Positions 8,205 to 17,967 are shown, counted from the first letter of the stretch. The stretch is DNA of 64,000 nucleotides from CBDCWT01 sp965223305 (GCA_965223305.1 CBDCWT010000030.1:1-64000); one strand, 5' to 3'. A program made the numbers and translations. The notes: generated from the sequence alone by a model not told the origin.

Positions 8205-8293
8205 GGCCCCCCCGTCTCTTTTGCTCCTTTTCTTTTTAAGGTAGGCTGCTGAGGTTAGCAGTTGCAGGAGACCAATGCAGGAAGGTGAGAATC

Positions 8294-9709
8294 ATGATTG
8301 TCAGAAACTGGGCGAGATGGTTGCTGATCGTACTGTTCCTCGGAGTGGCTGGGTGCTCGTCGGATAGTGGTACCCAAACCGACTCGGCAGAAGACGATAT
8401 CGAAGAGCTGAGCATAGAAATTCCCGACGCCACTGAGTCAACTGAGTCACTGGAATCTCAGGAGACCGGCAGCTCCGATCAAGACGAGGAAGAGCCGGGG
8501 GCGGGCGAATCCACTAGCACCACGGACTCAACAGCAACCGATCCGGTCGTGGTGCTCCTGGGAGACCCCGCTCTAACCGGAGGAATTCCGGGCAGTGGGC
8601 CACTAGAGGTCGACCAGATACAGAATTGGCTGAATCAAAGCGAGAATCACGCACCTCTGGACATCCAATTGCCAGTAGGACTGGCGGCGGGCACCAGCAA
8701 CGTCAAAGTGCCGGAGGACAATCCGCTAACACGTGCCAAGATTGAGCTGGGCAGGCAACTGTACTTTGACACGCGGCTTTCATCCGACAATACGGTGAGC
8801 TGTGCCAGTTGCCATCATCCCGACGAAGGTTACGGCCGGCACACACAGTTCGGCGTCGGCGTCGACGGCCAAGAGGGTGGTCGCAACTCGCCGGTGAGCT
8901 ACAACCGCATCCTCAGCGATGCTCAATTTTGGGATGGCCGCGCGGCGTCGCTCGAGGAACAAGCGGTTGGTCCGATCGCTAACCCGATTGAAATGGCCAA
9001 CACGCACGAAGCGGCCGTGGCCACGGTCCAGGGCATTGAAGGGTATCGGATCCAACTTGAGAAGATCTTCTCCGACGGTGTCACGATCGACAACATTGGC
9101 AAAGCGATCGCATCGTTCGAACGGGCAATTGTGACCGGACCGTCACCGTTCGACTACTACGAACCCGTCCGACGAATGACAGCCGTGTTGGGAGACCAGT
9201 TAGATGATCTGGAAACACTCCAAGAGGACGATCCGGACATCTACGACCAGTACATCGCGGCGAGCAGGGAAAGTGAGGCCCATCCGATGTCGGAAAGCGC
9301 CAAGCGCGGAAGGGACCTGTTCTTTTCCGAGCGGGTGAATTGCACGGCATGCCACGTCGGTGCAAACCTGGCCGACGAAAAGTACCATAACCTGGGAATC
9401 GGGATGGACAAGGAATCACCTGATCTCGGCCGTTACGAGGTCACCAAGGAAGAGAAAGATCGGGGCGCTTTCAAGACGCCGACAATACGCAATGTGGCAC
9501 TGAGTCACCCTTATATGCACGACGGCAGCCTCAAGTCACTTGCCGAAGTCGTCGAGTGGTACAACAAAGGTGGCCACCCCAACGAGCATCTCAGCAAGGA
9601 CATCAAGAAGCTGGATTTAAACGACCAAGAAAAGGCGGACTTAGTAGCGTTTATGGAGGCCTGCACGGGTGAGTTCCCCAAGGTCGAAACGGGACGGTTG
9701 CCCGAGTAA
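8294..9709 (+). CDS. Di-haem cytochrome c peroxidase / MauG-family lipoprotein
   Basis: 471 residues with lipobox LGVAGC, so lipid-anchored at Cys21, and an acidic Ser/Thr-rich linker to about residue 100. Two haem-c motifs are visible: CASCH at about 170-174 and CTACH at about 350-354. The conserved GRNSPVSYN, FWDGRA and TPTIRNVALSHPYMHDGS blocks are typical of bacterial di-haem peroxidases. It probably reduces peroxide, or oxidises a protein partner, in the periplasm. ATG 8294 has AGGAAGG at 8280-8286; GTG 8285 is the alternative. A second peroxidase (tpx) follows. Confidence 0.9.
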   Translation: MIVRNWARWLLIVLFLGVAGCSSDSGTQTDSAEDDIEELSIEIPDATESTESLESQETGSSDQDEEEPGAGESTSTTDSTATDPVVVLLGDPALTGGIPGSGPLEVDQIQNWLNQSENHAPLDIQLPVGLAAGTSNVKVPEDNPLTRAKIELGRQLYFDTRLSSDNTVSCASCHHPDEGYGRHTQFGVGVDGQEGGRNSPVSYNRILSDAQFWDGRAASLEEQAVGPIANPIEMANTHEAAVATVQGIEGYRIQLEKIFSDGVTIDNIGKAIASFERAIVTGPSPFDYYEPVRRMTAVLGDQLDDLETLQEDDPDIYDQYIAASRESEAHPMSESAKRGRDLFFSERVNCTACHVGANLADEKYHNLGIGMDKESPDLGRYEVTKEEKDRGAFKTPTIRNVALSHPYMHDGSLKSLAEVVEWYNKGGHPNEHLSKDIKKLDLNDQEKADLVAFMEACTGEFPKVETGRLPE

Positions 9710-9815
9710 GTTCTCCAGTGGAGCGAAGCCGCGCAGCTCACTTCGAAAGAGCGTCCGGCAAGAGCTTTTGTAAAACGTCACAAGTCTTGCCCCTAGGCCT
9801 AGAGGAGATTGATCT

Positions 9816-10322
9816 ATGCCCCGCAGCGGAGCGATTACGTTGAAAGGAACGCCAGTCGATCTGGCTGGCCCAGAACTGAAAGCCGGTGACGCCGCCCCCG
9901 ACTTCAACCTGCAAAATCAAGCGCTTGAAGATGTCAACCGGAGTTCTTTTGCGAATAAGACGCTGCTGATCGCGACGGTCCCGTCATTGGATACACCTGT
10001 TTGTCACGCCGAGACCAAGAAGTTCAACGAGCAAGCTGCTTCGTTGTCCGACACAGCGATCTTGGTGGTTAGCACCGATTTGCCGTTTGGCCAGAAGCGC
10101 TGGTGCGGCGCAGAAGGTGTCGAGAACGTAACCACCCTCAGTGCTCACCGCTCGAGTGCTTTCGGCGAAGCGTACGGCGTGCTGATTTCAGGTGGTCCAC
10201 TAGACCAGTGCTTGGCGCGGGCCATTTTTGTCGTCGATCAGCAAGGTGTGCTGACACACGTCGAGTACGTCAAGGAGGTGGCGGAGCACCCAGACTATGA
10301 CGCGGCATTAGCCGCCTGTTGA
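9816..10322 (+). CDS. tpx: Thiol peroxidase (atypical 2-Cys peroxiredoxin)
   Basis: 168 residues, the usual Tpx length. Peroxidatic Cys63 is in SLDTPVCHAETKKFNE and resolving Cys97 is in RWCGAEGVEN, the same spacing as E. coli Tpx. The N-terminal TLKGTPVDL and GDAAPDF motifs are also typical. It reduces hydroperoxides using thioredoxin in the cytoplasm. RBS GAGGAG at about 9802. The preceding di-haem peroxidase suggests a peroxide-defence neighbourhood, although the 106-base gap allows separate transcription. Confidence 0.95.
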   Translation: MPRSGAITLKGTPVDLAGPELKAGDAAPDFNLQNQALEDVNRSSFANKTLLIATVPSLDTPVCHAETKKFNEQAASLSDTAILVVSTDLPFGQKRWCGAEGVENVTTLSAHRSSAFGEAYGVLISGGPLDQCLARAIFVVDQQGVLTHVEYVKEVAEHPDYDAALAAC

Positions 10323-10446
10323 AAACACCGTGCTGGCGTCTTTCAACCTCAGCAAGCTCAGAACAGAGTTCTTCGCGGCTCGCAAATCAACGACTTACGT
10401 CGCTGATTCTTAGGATCACTTCCCTGGGATTGGGATGCGGCGACTG

Positions 10447-11079
10447 CTAGTCACTGCCATTGACGAACTTAAAGACGATCGCTGCTAGCGCGGCACCTCC
10501 GAAGTTCGCGACGAAGTAAACCCAAATGTCGGTCCAGTTCGAGAGGCCCATCACGCAGGTGCCGACAGCAACTGCCGGGTTAAACGCTCCACCGGAAACG
10601 CCACCGACTGCGAACGCGCCGGCCAAGACGGTGAACCCGATCGCCAGTCCATAGAACGAGTTGCCCTCTGTGCCCTGAGCCGTGGCAACGTTCAGCACCA
10701 CATAAGCCAGCGCGAAGGTCACCAGAATCTCGACCAAGATTGCCTTAGGAAGCACTTCCAGCAGGTTGATGGCTTGGATCTCGGCATCCGGTCCCTTGAT
10801 GAAAAGCACCGTCAAACCGGCAACGATTGCCGCCGCAACCTGCGCCACGACGTAGGGGATGACGTCTTTTGCTTCGCACTTGCCCCGCAGGAACACCGCC
10901 AATGTCACGGCCGGGTTGTAGTGGGCGCCGGAGATGTGGCCACCAGCGTAAACCATCACCATCAAGGCCGCGCCGATGGCTAGGGGCGCCAAGCTCCCGG
11001 CCCCGGGTGCGATGACCACGTTCCCGATCGTGAAAACAAGGAAGAAAGTCCCGATGAATTCGACCACGTATTTGTTCAT
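10447..11079 (-). CDS. Aquaporin-like MIP-family channel
   Basis: 210 residues with six membrane helices and the two half-helix NPA motifs: HYNPAVTLAVF at 55-57 and AFNPAVAVG at 167-169. MIP channels conduct water or small neutral solutes across the inner membrane. After the second NPA the selectivity-filter arginine (NPAR) found in most aquaporins and glycerol facilitators is Val, so the pore may have unusual selectivity. It converges with tpx, and a short inverted repeat (AATCAACGAC/GTCGCTGATT) lies between the two stops. Confidence 0.88.
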   Translation of the reverse strand: MNKYVVEFIGTFFLVFTIGNVVIAPGAGSLAPLAIGAALMVMVYAGGHISGAHYNPAVTLAVFLRGKCEAKDVIPYVVAQVAAAIVAGLTVLFIKGPDAEIQAINLLEVLPKAILVEILVTFALAYVVLNVATAQGTEGNSFYGLAIGFTVLAGAFAVGGVSGGAFNPAVAVGTCVMGLSNWTDIWVYFVANFGGAALAAIVFKFVNGSD

Positions 11080-11294
11080 AGTCCCGTCCTAACGTCGATG
11101 ACCCAGAATTCTGCCGGTTCGCACTCCAGGCAAACCGGACGAGCGATTGAGCCCAGACGATCTACGAACGATTGCTCGAACGACCGCTGCTGCAATCCGG
11201 GCTATAGAAGGTCTCTGATTCTACTGAGCCAAGCCGAACCGGTACATCCGGAGTCTTGAGAATTGTCTCCGCCCGGGACGACACCGCAGCGGTC

Positions 11295-11474
11295 TAGCCC
11301 GAATTATTCATGAGCGATCTGCTGCGAGGTCGTAAGTCCATCCGTGGCTTCGTCATGCTTCACAATTCTCCCTCGACGTATTGCTTCAATACGCCTGCGG
11401 AAGAATTACTCGCCTTCCTTGCCACGAACGTACTTACAACCTCTCGCGACGATCTTCATGAATAATCCGGGCTA
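11295..11474. mobile_element. 180-bp foldback MITE, copy 1
   Basis: Begins TAGCCCGAATTATTCATGA and ends TCATGAATAATCCGGGCTA. The whole element is one imperfect palindrome: the left 88 bases are about three-quarters complementary to the right 88, closing on GTATTG-CTT-CAATAC at the centre. Nearly identical copies of exactly the same length lie at 26344 and 35155. All begin and end with TA. It has no coding capacity. Confidence 0.85.
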
Positions 11475-11605
11475 ACTCGCCGCCGTTACTAAGAGGTCCC
11501 TGCGCGCCGGAGCTCTCTAATAACACCCAGTTCACAGCTAGAAATAGCTGGGCGAAACCGCGTAGGGCCGCTGCCAGAGCTGCGACGAACTGATCGCATC
11601 CCCGG

Positions 11606-12595
11606 TCAGTCGAGCACCAGTTCGGGCTCGGGGTCCGGGTCACGCGCGCGCTGGAAGAAGAGCTTCGCGCGATCGCTTTCACCCTCAAGCTGCAACAACA
11701 CGCCGATTACGAACAGCAGGGTCGCGATCGCTGGAGTGCTCCAGCGCGGCCGCAGCAACAGCTTCCACATGCTCCGTTCGAGTCGAGGGGTCGCTGCCAT
11801 ACAACTCCTCGGAGCCGAAACCTGATCGCAGGTAGGTTGGATCCAGGGCCATTCCCCGCCGAAATGCCTCGGCCGCCCGTTGGTAACGTTTTCAGAGCAA
11901 CGAGGGCGTATCCTTGCCTGATATAGGGAGCGGCCATGACCGGGGCCAAGGTTGCCGCAGCCTCGTATTGCTGCAACGCCCCTTCGTAGAACTGGCCGCG
12001 GAACAGCTGGTCACCGATCTCCAAGTGGTCCGCTTCGTTTGCGTTCGGCGGATGAAGTCGCCTTCCAGCTTGTGAGAGTTGTCGGCGTTTCCGATTTGGC
12101 GGTCGCACTCACTCGGTCCGCCATGGCACGATGCACGGCTACCAGCTCTCGCCAGGCTGGCATTCGGACTGACCGATCGATCTCCGGTTCGACGAGGCTT
12201 CGCACGACGGGCAACGGCGACCGCAAAGCAGGAGATGAGGCCAGGAAGCTCTGCCAAGTCGACAGATAGTAGGGAGGGTAGGGTGGGCAGTACGAGTTCC
12301 AGAAGGACACCAACGGTCGGTGGTAGAAGTAGTTGAACGGACGGTAATAGTAGTAGCGGGGCGCGAAACCGAACGTCCACACGTGCGGCCGGTAAACAAA
12401 CGATCGAAAGTAGGAGTGGCGGTGGTGATAGTGGGGACGGCGATAGACGTGGTAGCGGTGCCCGTAGTGCCGACGTCCAAATGAGCGGGCGTAGTGAGCC
12501 CCGTGGCGAAACGGAATACCGTATCCAGCGCGCGCCGGAGCAGAAAAAGCCAGCACTGTTGCGGCGACGAGTGCGAGTTGCAGTAGGCGGTGCAC
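11606..12595 (-). pseudogene. Secreted Tyr/His-rich TPR protein, frameshifted remnant
   Basis: GTG 12595, preceded by AGGAGG, starts a clear signal peptide (LLQLALVAATVLAFSAPARA) and a Tyr/His/Arg-rich segment. TPR text then continues in other frames: ADHLEIGDQLFRGQFYEGALQQYEAAATLAP and YIRQGYALVALK (about 12040-11890), RYQRAAEAFRRGMALDPTYLRSGFG (about 11890-11740) and FVIGVLLQLEGESDRAKLFFQRA (to 11606). Joining these needs at least three single-base shifts. An intact version of this architecture is, as far as I know, common in Pirellula-type genomes. Decay or sequencing error cannot be separated here. Confidence 0.75.
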
Positions 12596-12847
12596 GGCAG
12601 ACCTCCTCTTGTCGATCTCTATGAACGGGGGCAAGCCGCTCCTCCAGCTGGCTCTCTTCATTATTGTGGCTTCTTTGGCGAAATGGCACAATGCAGCGTG
12701 CGGTTTGATCGTGTTGCTGGCTCAAAATGCCGCCGGTGCGGCAGGGTAATACGTCAGCACAGAGCTTCACCTACCGACCCGTCCGCCCAAGGACGCGCCT
12801 GAAGCAGGTTATCTGCGACGCCGCAGTGTCAAGGAGAACAAGCTAGC

Positions 12848-13432
12848 ATGAGACAAGATCTGCTGTGCGGCAGTTTTTTCGCGTTGCTCGTGTGTCTGAT
12901 TGGTTGTTCCGACCCGGGAGGGCAACTGCCTGACGCGCTGAATCTGCAGGCGAAGCCGAGCCTGTCGAACCAGCGGCGGAAGCGGATAGTACAGCTACGA
13001 CTACAACTTCGGTCGAGTCGACACAGAGCGAGCAGCCGCCGGCAGGCGATGCGATCGAGATCACTTTCGACGACATCAATCTACAGTTACAGCCGGACGT
13101 AGCTTTCCGCCCTTGGATGCTGACCGAACGTGCCCAGGAACTCGACGGACAACTGGTGCGCACGCGGGCTACATGCTGCCGGATGCGAAGCTGGAGGGCA
13201 TCGACCAATTTGTGTTGTTGCGGAACACCGAATGCAAGTTTGGCCCTGGAGGGCCAGCCGGACCATCTTCTTAGCGTGACACTGCGGAAGGACGAATTGA
13301 TCTCTTATCGTGCCAAGCCGATTCAAGTTTCGGGGGACGTTGAAGATCGATCCCTACCAGGATTCGGACGGCTACACCTGGTACATCTACGAACTGAACG
13401 AAGCCGGCGACGTGGCCACCCTGCGGAGGTAA
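12848..13432 (+). pseudogene. DUF3299-type lipoprotein, multiply frameshifted
   Basis: ATG 12848 opens a lipoprotein signal (LLVCLIGC). The DUF3299 signature then appears in pieces across the three forward frames: ITFDDINLQLQPDVAFRPWMLTERAQELDG, GYMLPDAKLEGIDQFVLLRNTECKFGPGG, DHLLSVTLRKDELISYRAKPIQVSG and TLKIDPYQDSDGYTWYIYEL, ending at TAA 13430-13432. At least four frame changes are needed. DUF3299 proteins are envelope-associated and of unknown function. It is divergent from the neighbouring TPR remnant, which is damaged in the same way. Confidence 0.8.
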
Positions 13433-14351
13433 GTAGCGGCGCGGCCGCGGCAGAAAAACAGCTCGCGCCCGCGGCGGTACGAGTGCCTTCAGACAAAGCT
13501 GGCGAGCACGGAAGTACATCCGTTGAATCGGAATCGTGGCCGCGGGTCCACGTCCAAGATTCAATTCCACGTCATTTGCTTCCAATTCGTTACTGCAATG
13601 AAGATCGTCGATCTTCGAGAGAAACTGCGCGCGACGAACTCCATCAAAGATGAAGAGCCACGCAAGAATGTGACTCTCAGTGGACGCGGCCCAAGTGGCT
13701 GGGAAGTTCCAGTACTAGCATGAGTTGCGGCGGGAGAAGGCGATTGTCTCTCGAGCGACGGCGGCGTGTACGGGTTTTCTGGCATGAGACGATCTTAGCC
13801 GAGAAACAGCACCGGCGGCACCGCGTGGCCGGCGGTGTGGAGCAAATCGTCAAGTATCTAGCGGCCAGATGCACCGGAAAACTGATACAGCCGATCGCTT
13901 TCACACTGAAAAAACGGCTCGCGCCAAATCGACGTAAGCCGTTTCACAATCGACGGCGGTGTCAGCTGATCGTAGGGCTTCGCCAATCTCACATCGATTT
14001 CTTCACGGTCCTTCTTGGCCGTTGGCGACTCTTGCTTTAGTCACCCGAGTAGGAAACTGCGAGTTTCGTGATCCCCAGATCCACTCCCGAAATTCCCTTC
14101 TATCGGGGGGCGATTCAACGTCGATCGCTCTCCCATTTACTAATAGAATTAATGAGATTCTGGGACTTTGATTTTGAGACGGCAATTTGGGACTGCCGGT
14201 GTTGGTCCCGCTGAATTCAAAGCGCCGATTGCGTCTGCGTCGTGAATCGAACGAATTCTTAGGACTCGTGGCGGACAACCGTCGCGTGATTCGTGGTTTG
14301 CGACAGGAGTCTTGACTTTCCAATTCCGAGTTGAAAAATGGAGACACAGCA
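13433..14351. other. About 900 bases with no confident gene
   Basis: No frame gives a family I recognise. One minus-strand frame (13561-13785) begins MPENPYTPPSLE, a start often seen in planctomycete proteins, and is listed separately. Another minus-strand stretch near 13890-14040 (LKQESPTAKKDREEIDVRL) looks protein-like but lacks a start and is cut by stops. The stretch fits the surrounding gene decay. Confidence 0.4.
13561..13785 (-). CDS. Possible hypothetical protein or remnant beginning MPENPY
   Basis: 74 residues. Only the N-terminus MPENPYTPPSLERQ is suggestive, since many planctomycete proteins of unknown function begin in this way before a membrane segment. No membrane segment follows here, and the rest is low-complexity Ser/Arg-rich sequence. 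It may be the first few codons of a degraded gene. Confidence 0.25.
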   Translation of the reverse strand: MPENPYTPPSLERQSPSPAATHASTGTSQPLGPRPLRVTFLRGSSSLMEFVARSFSRRSTIFIAVTNWKQMTWN

Positions 14352-14748
14352 ATGCGAACAGCTCTACCAACGGCGATCGCGATTCTGCTCCTTGGTGCGC
14401 TCTGTCTGGGAAACGTGGACAGTGCAGAAGAGCAGTCTCTTGGCCAAGCGGACGTGAGCAATGGCACTCTCAAGCTGTATGCGGACAATGAGACCACTGA
14501 GCTTCTATATGATGTGGCCAAACCAGTGCCTAAGGTCTTCGTCGATGATCAATTTGTTGGCAACTACAGCGACCTTCGGCACAATACGCCAGGCGCACTT
14601 TCGACTGCCCGCCGGCAAACACAGCGTCCGGTTCGTTGTCGACGGCTATAAGCCGTTTGAGTCAGAGATTCACTTGATTGGTAATGACACCGACCAATTT
14701 CTATGCGTCTCGCTGCGGGAGTCACTTCAGAGCGACAACTCTCGGTAA
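14352..14748 (+). pseudogene. Secreted PEGA-like domain protein with one frameshift
   Basis: From ATG 14352 a signal peptide (ALPTAIAILLLGALCLGNVDSA) leads to KVFVDDQFVGNYSDLRHNTPG. The domain then continues one frame over as HFRLPAGKHSVRFVVDGYKPFE and runs to TAA 14746-14748. The 'short beta strand, then GKHSVRF, then GY.PFE' pattern is that of PEGA surface-layer domains. A single-base shift near 14590 restores one protein of about 130 residues. It is probably an envelope protein; the role is unknown. Confidence 0.6.
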
Positions 14749-14788
14749 ACCACGAGTTTTGGAATGGCCAGCATTTTGGCTGAATCGA

Positions 14789-15221
14789 ATGCTTGAAGTC
14801 CATCGCGAGTTACTCTGGATTGGCAACGCCGTGGACATTCGGACGCATGAGAACTTGTTGGATGCAGAAATCTCAGCGGTTGTTGACGTTGCCTACGAAG
14901 AGCTACCGGCCCAGCTACCACGCCAACTGATTTAACTGCCGCTTCCCGATCAATGACGGAGGTGGAAACGATCGAGCTGTGCTGCGCCAGGCAATTCAGA
15001 CGATCGCCGACCTTCTGGATGCTGGCCTCCGCACGATTGTCGGTTGCAGTGCAGGGATGAGTCGGTCGCCGACGTTCGCAACCGCCGCATTGGCGGTCCA
15101 CCTGACTCAGCCACCGGACGAGATTATCGCGAGGATTGCTCCGCGTCTCCGCTCCCTCGACGTGTCCAGTAGACTGTGGGCTGATGTGGTTGAGGTTATT
15201 GCCAGCGTTCGTCCGAAATAA
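14789..15221 (+). pseudogene. Dual-specificity protein phosphatase, one frameshift
   Basis: MLEVHRELLWIGNAVDIRTHENLLDAEISAVVDVAYEELP is the N-terminal half of a DSP domain. The frame stops at 14933, but the adjoining frame continues CRFPINDGGGN, DLLDAGLRTIVG and the active-site loop CSAGMSRSPT (Cys-x5-Arg, the catalytic Cys and Arg). Dropping one T from TTT near 14930 makes a continuous phosphatase of about 143 residues, the size of small stand-alone DSPs that dephosphorylate Ser/Thr/Tyr. The active-site residues are preserved, which argues for recent damage or sequencing error. Confidence 0.7.
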
Positions 15222-15248
15222 GGACCGTATCTGAACCAAGGGAGGAAC

Positions 15249-16124
15249 ATGACCTTCACTGTGCTCGAAGAGATCAACGCCCGCCCTGCGGTCTGGTCGG
15301 CGTACACCGCCGCCGACCTTTGGACAGACCCGCACATATCGATGCAGATGCTGACCTACCACCTCAACGACGCGGTGGACCTCTCGTCACGACGGACCGA
15401 GTTTATCGAACAGTCCGTGGCCTTCATCGTCGATCGCTTCGGGCTGCGCGAGGGCATGTCCGTCGCCGACTTCGGCTGCGGACCGGGCCTGTACACCACT
15501 CGCCTGGCCACCTCCGGAGCCACCGTCACGGGAATCGACTTCTCGGAAGGCTCGCTACGCTACGCTCGGGACCTGGCCACGCGTGAGGGGGTGACCGTGG
15601 ACCACGTCCACGCCGACTACCTCGAGTACGAAACCGCGGCGAAGTTCGACTTAATCACTATGATCATGTGCGACTTCGCCGTTCTCGATCCCGTCCGCCG
15701 ACGGAACTTGCTCACGAAGTTCCACTCCCTGCTTGAACCGGGCGGCGCCGTGCTGCTCGATGTGGGATCCCGATCAGCGTACGCCGAGCGCGAGGAGGCC
15801 GTAATCTACGCACCGGGACTGATGAGCGGCTTCTGGTCGGCGGCTCCGTACTTCGGCTTCCTGAACACCTTCAAGTACGACGCTGAGCACGTCGTGCTTG
15901 ACAAGTACACGATCGTGGAGGCGGAACGCACGCGCACAATTTTCAACTGGTTTCAGTACTTCGACCCCGAGGCGCTGGCGCAAGAGTTCTCAGCCGCCGG
16001 ATTCGAGGTCGAGGCGATCCTCGGGGACGTGGCCGGCGCGGATTACGATCCGGCGGGTGCGGAGCTCGCAGTCATCGCACGGAGGCCCGCGTCGATGGAG
16101 TCGGTGCTGAGTTTGGATCATTAA
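15249..16124 (+). CDS. Class I SAM-dependent methyltransferase
   Basis: 291 residues. Motif I is VADFGCGPGLYTTRLA at about 74-89, the acidic end of motif II is GIDFSEGSL, and the post-motif LITMIMCDFAVLDP and LLEPGGAVLLDV are typical of Rossmann-fold methyltransferases (Methyltransf_25 type). Substrate cannot be told. RBS GGGAGG lies just before ATG 15249. Unlike its neighbours it is intact, is strongly G+C-ending in codon use, and could be a later arrival. Confidence 0.85.
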   Translation: MTFTVLEEINARPAVWSAYTAADLWTDPHISMQMLTYHLNDAVDLSSRRTEFIEQSVAFIVDRFGLREGMSVADFGCGPGLYTTRLATSGATVTGIDFSEGSLRYARDLATREGVTVDHVHADYLEYETAAKFDLITMIMCDFAVLDPVRRRNLLTKFHSLLEPGGAVLLDVGSRSAYAEREEAVIYAPGLMSGFWSAAPYFGFLNTFKYDAEHVVLDKYTIVEAERTRTIFNWFQYFDPEALAQEFSAAGFEVEAILGDVAGADYDPAGAELAVIARRPASMESVLSLDH

Positions 16125-16199
16125 ACGACCGAGTATTTGAGACGCAAACGGCGCCTGCTTACGCTGACCACGCGCACACTCTAGCGCGAGTATGACGTG

Positions 16200-17165
16200 A
16201 TGCCAAAGGGTAGCACAAGACACGCGCGTCGCTTTGTTCGGTTCAGCATCCGTACTCTCTTGATAGTGCTGACCATTTCTTGCGCGTGGCTCGGTTGGAA
16301 GGTTGAACGTGCGAGGAAGCAGCGGGAGGCGGTGGCGTGGGTGCACGAGATGGGTGGGTCCGTGAAGTACGGACACGAATACGCGGATGACGGATCACAT
16401 TTGCTGAAAAGTGCCTCGCTTCCGGGACCGGAATGGTTGCGTCACCGGCTCGGGATCGACTTCTTCGATGAGGTCGTCTACGTCGACCTCCACACACTCG
16501 TGGAGGTGAGCGACCTGACCGCGTTGGCTGCGTTGACGCGTCTCAGACACCTGTACCTCGGCGTCAAGCCGGTAAGCGACCTGACGCCACTGGCTGACTT
16601 GACGCACCTTGAAACTTTGGTCCTCGACGGCACAGAGGTCATCGATGCGACGCCACTGACTGAGTTGACGCGTCTGAAAAGGTTGCGTCTTTACGGCACG
16701 CATGTAAGCGATGTGACACCGCTGGCTAGATTGACGAATCTCGAAGAGCTGGCCCTCGGTGGCACTGAGATAAACGATTTGGCGCCGTTAATTGAGTTGA
16801 CGCGTCTCAGATACTTGGACCTTAGTTACACGCGGGTAAGCGATGTATCGCCACTGGGTAAGCTTACGGCGCTCGAAGACCTCAGACTCTTCGGCACTGA
16901 GGTCGCCGACCTAGTACCGTTGGCTGGCTTGACGCTTCTCACAAGATTGGACCTTCAAGACACGGGTGTAGGCGATGTGACGCCGCTGGCTGGATTGACA
17001 AACCTTCGTCGCGTGAACCTCTGCTACACGCAGGTGAAAGACGTATCGCCGTTCAGCGAGTTGACGCGTCTCTCGTGGTTGGAGCTTCAAGGCACGCAAG
17101 TGAGCGAGGCAGCTGTAGAACAGCTGAGAAGAGCATTGCCGCGGTGTAGGATTGTGGTCCCGTAA
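16200..17165 (+). CDS. Membrane-anchored leucine-rich-repeat protein
   Basis: About 321 residues. The N-terminus has the planctomycete-type anchor RFSIRTLLIVLTISCAWLGW (one membrane helix), then a 'basic, KQREAVAWVHEMGG' linker. From about residue 95 to 300 there are nine or ten 22-residue repeats of the form LxxLxxLxLxxTxVxDxxPL, an SDS22/internalin-like LRR. The C-terminus ends in LRRALPRCRI. LRRs usually bind proteins, so an envelope scaffold is likely. ATG 16200 or GTG 16197 can start. The following gene is a paralogue. Confidence 0.8.
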   Translation: MPKGSTRHARRFVRFSIRTLLIVLTISCAWLGWKVERARKQREAVAWVHEMGGSVKYGHEYADDGSHLLKSASLPGPEWLRHRLGIDFFDEVVYVDLHTLVEVSDLTALAALTRLRHLYLGVKPVSDLTPLADLTHLETLVLDGTEVIDATPLTELTRLKRLRLYGTHVSDVTPLARLTNLEELALGGTEINDLAPLIELTRLRYLDLSYTRVSDVSPLGKLTALEDLRLFGTEVADLVPLAGLTLLTRLDLQDTGVGDVTPLAGLTNLRRVNLCYTQVKDVSPFSELTRLSWLELQGTQVSEAAVEQLRRALPRCRIVVP

Positions 17166-17301
17166 TTGGACCCCGTGTTTGACACAGACTTGATTGAACT
17201 CCGACACGCTTTCGCGAAATGCCGCGATGGTGCTAAGGTCAGCAGCTATCTTCTGATGTGTCTCTCTAACGGGCCTGCCCCAAGGTGCTGAGATCGGACC
17301 A

Positions 17302-17967
17302 ATGGACGGGACTGCAACAAGCGGCTGGTCGAGGTTTCGACTCCGAACGCTCCTGGTCGTACTCAGTGTTCTTTGCGTGGGAATCGCCGTCTTCCAGAAC
17401 AGTCGCGGACAACGACAACGCAGAGCGGTGCTCGCGATTAGAGGTCTAGGAGGAAACGTCAATTTCGACTACCAGCGAAATCCAAGAGGCAGAGCCGGAC
17501 AGCCAACATATGTGCCTATCGACCTCCCCCTTCCACGTTGGGTGGACCTTCTCGTGGGTGAGGAAGCGTTTGGCAACGTCAGCTCGGTTTCCCTTGGGAA
17601 CCCAGATCGCAAACATGCCTTACCAGCTCGCAGCTTACGCCACCTCAGGAGCTTGCCGGAGTTGGAGGAGTTGTCGCTCATCAATGTGTCAGTCCGGAGT
17701 GATCTAGCGGAACTTAAGTCAGCGCGTGGCCTCAAGAGCGTGTCTCTCCACGCGACGGACGTCGGTGACGCGGATTTGGTTCATCTAGCCTCCTTGCGCG
17801 ATCTGATTCAGCTCAACTTGAATAATACGGCAATAGGGGACGATGGACTTCGACACTTGAGTGGCTTGAAGGCTCTGAAGTACCTGCGTCTGAAGAATAC
17901 CAACGTGACTAGCTCGGGTGTGGATCAGCTTCGGAGAGCACTTCCGGGTTGTGACATCAGTCAGTGA
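17302..17967 (+). CDS. Membrane-anchored leucine-rich-repeat protein, shorter paralogue
   Basis: 221 residues with the same plan as the upstream gene: FRLRTLLVVLSVLCVGIAVFQ anchor, RRAVLAIRGLGGNVNFDYQ linker, then four or five LRRs (LVHLASLRDLIQLNLNNTAIGDDGL) and the shared end VDQLRRALPGC. The shared ends and anchor indicate tandem duplication followed by repeat-number change. Function unknown. Confidence 0.78.
   Translation: MDGTATSGWSRFRLRTLLVVLSVLCVGIAVFQNSRGQRQRRAVLAIRGLGGNVNFDYQRNPRGRAGQPTYVPIDLPLPRWVDLLVGEEAFGNVSSVSLGNPDRKHALPARSLRHLRSLPELEELSLINVSVRSDLAELKSARGLKSVSLHATDVGDADLVHLASLRDLIQLNLNNTAIGDDGLRHLSGLKALKYLRLKNTNVTSSGVDQLRRALPGCDISQ

Noticed and set aside
14727..15362. A 211-codon minus-strand frame
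   Set aside because: It is antisense to the phosphatase and the start of the methyltransferase, which have clear catalytic motifs.
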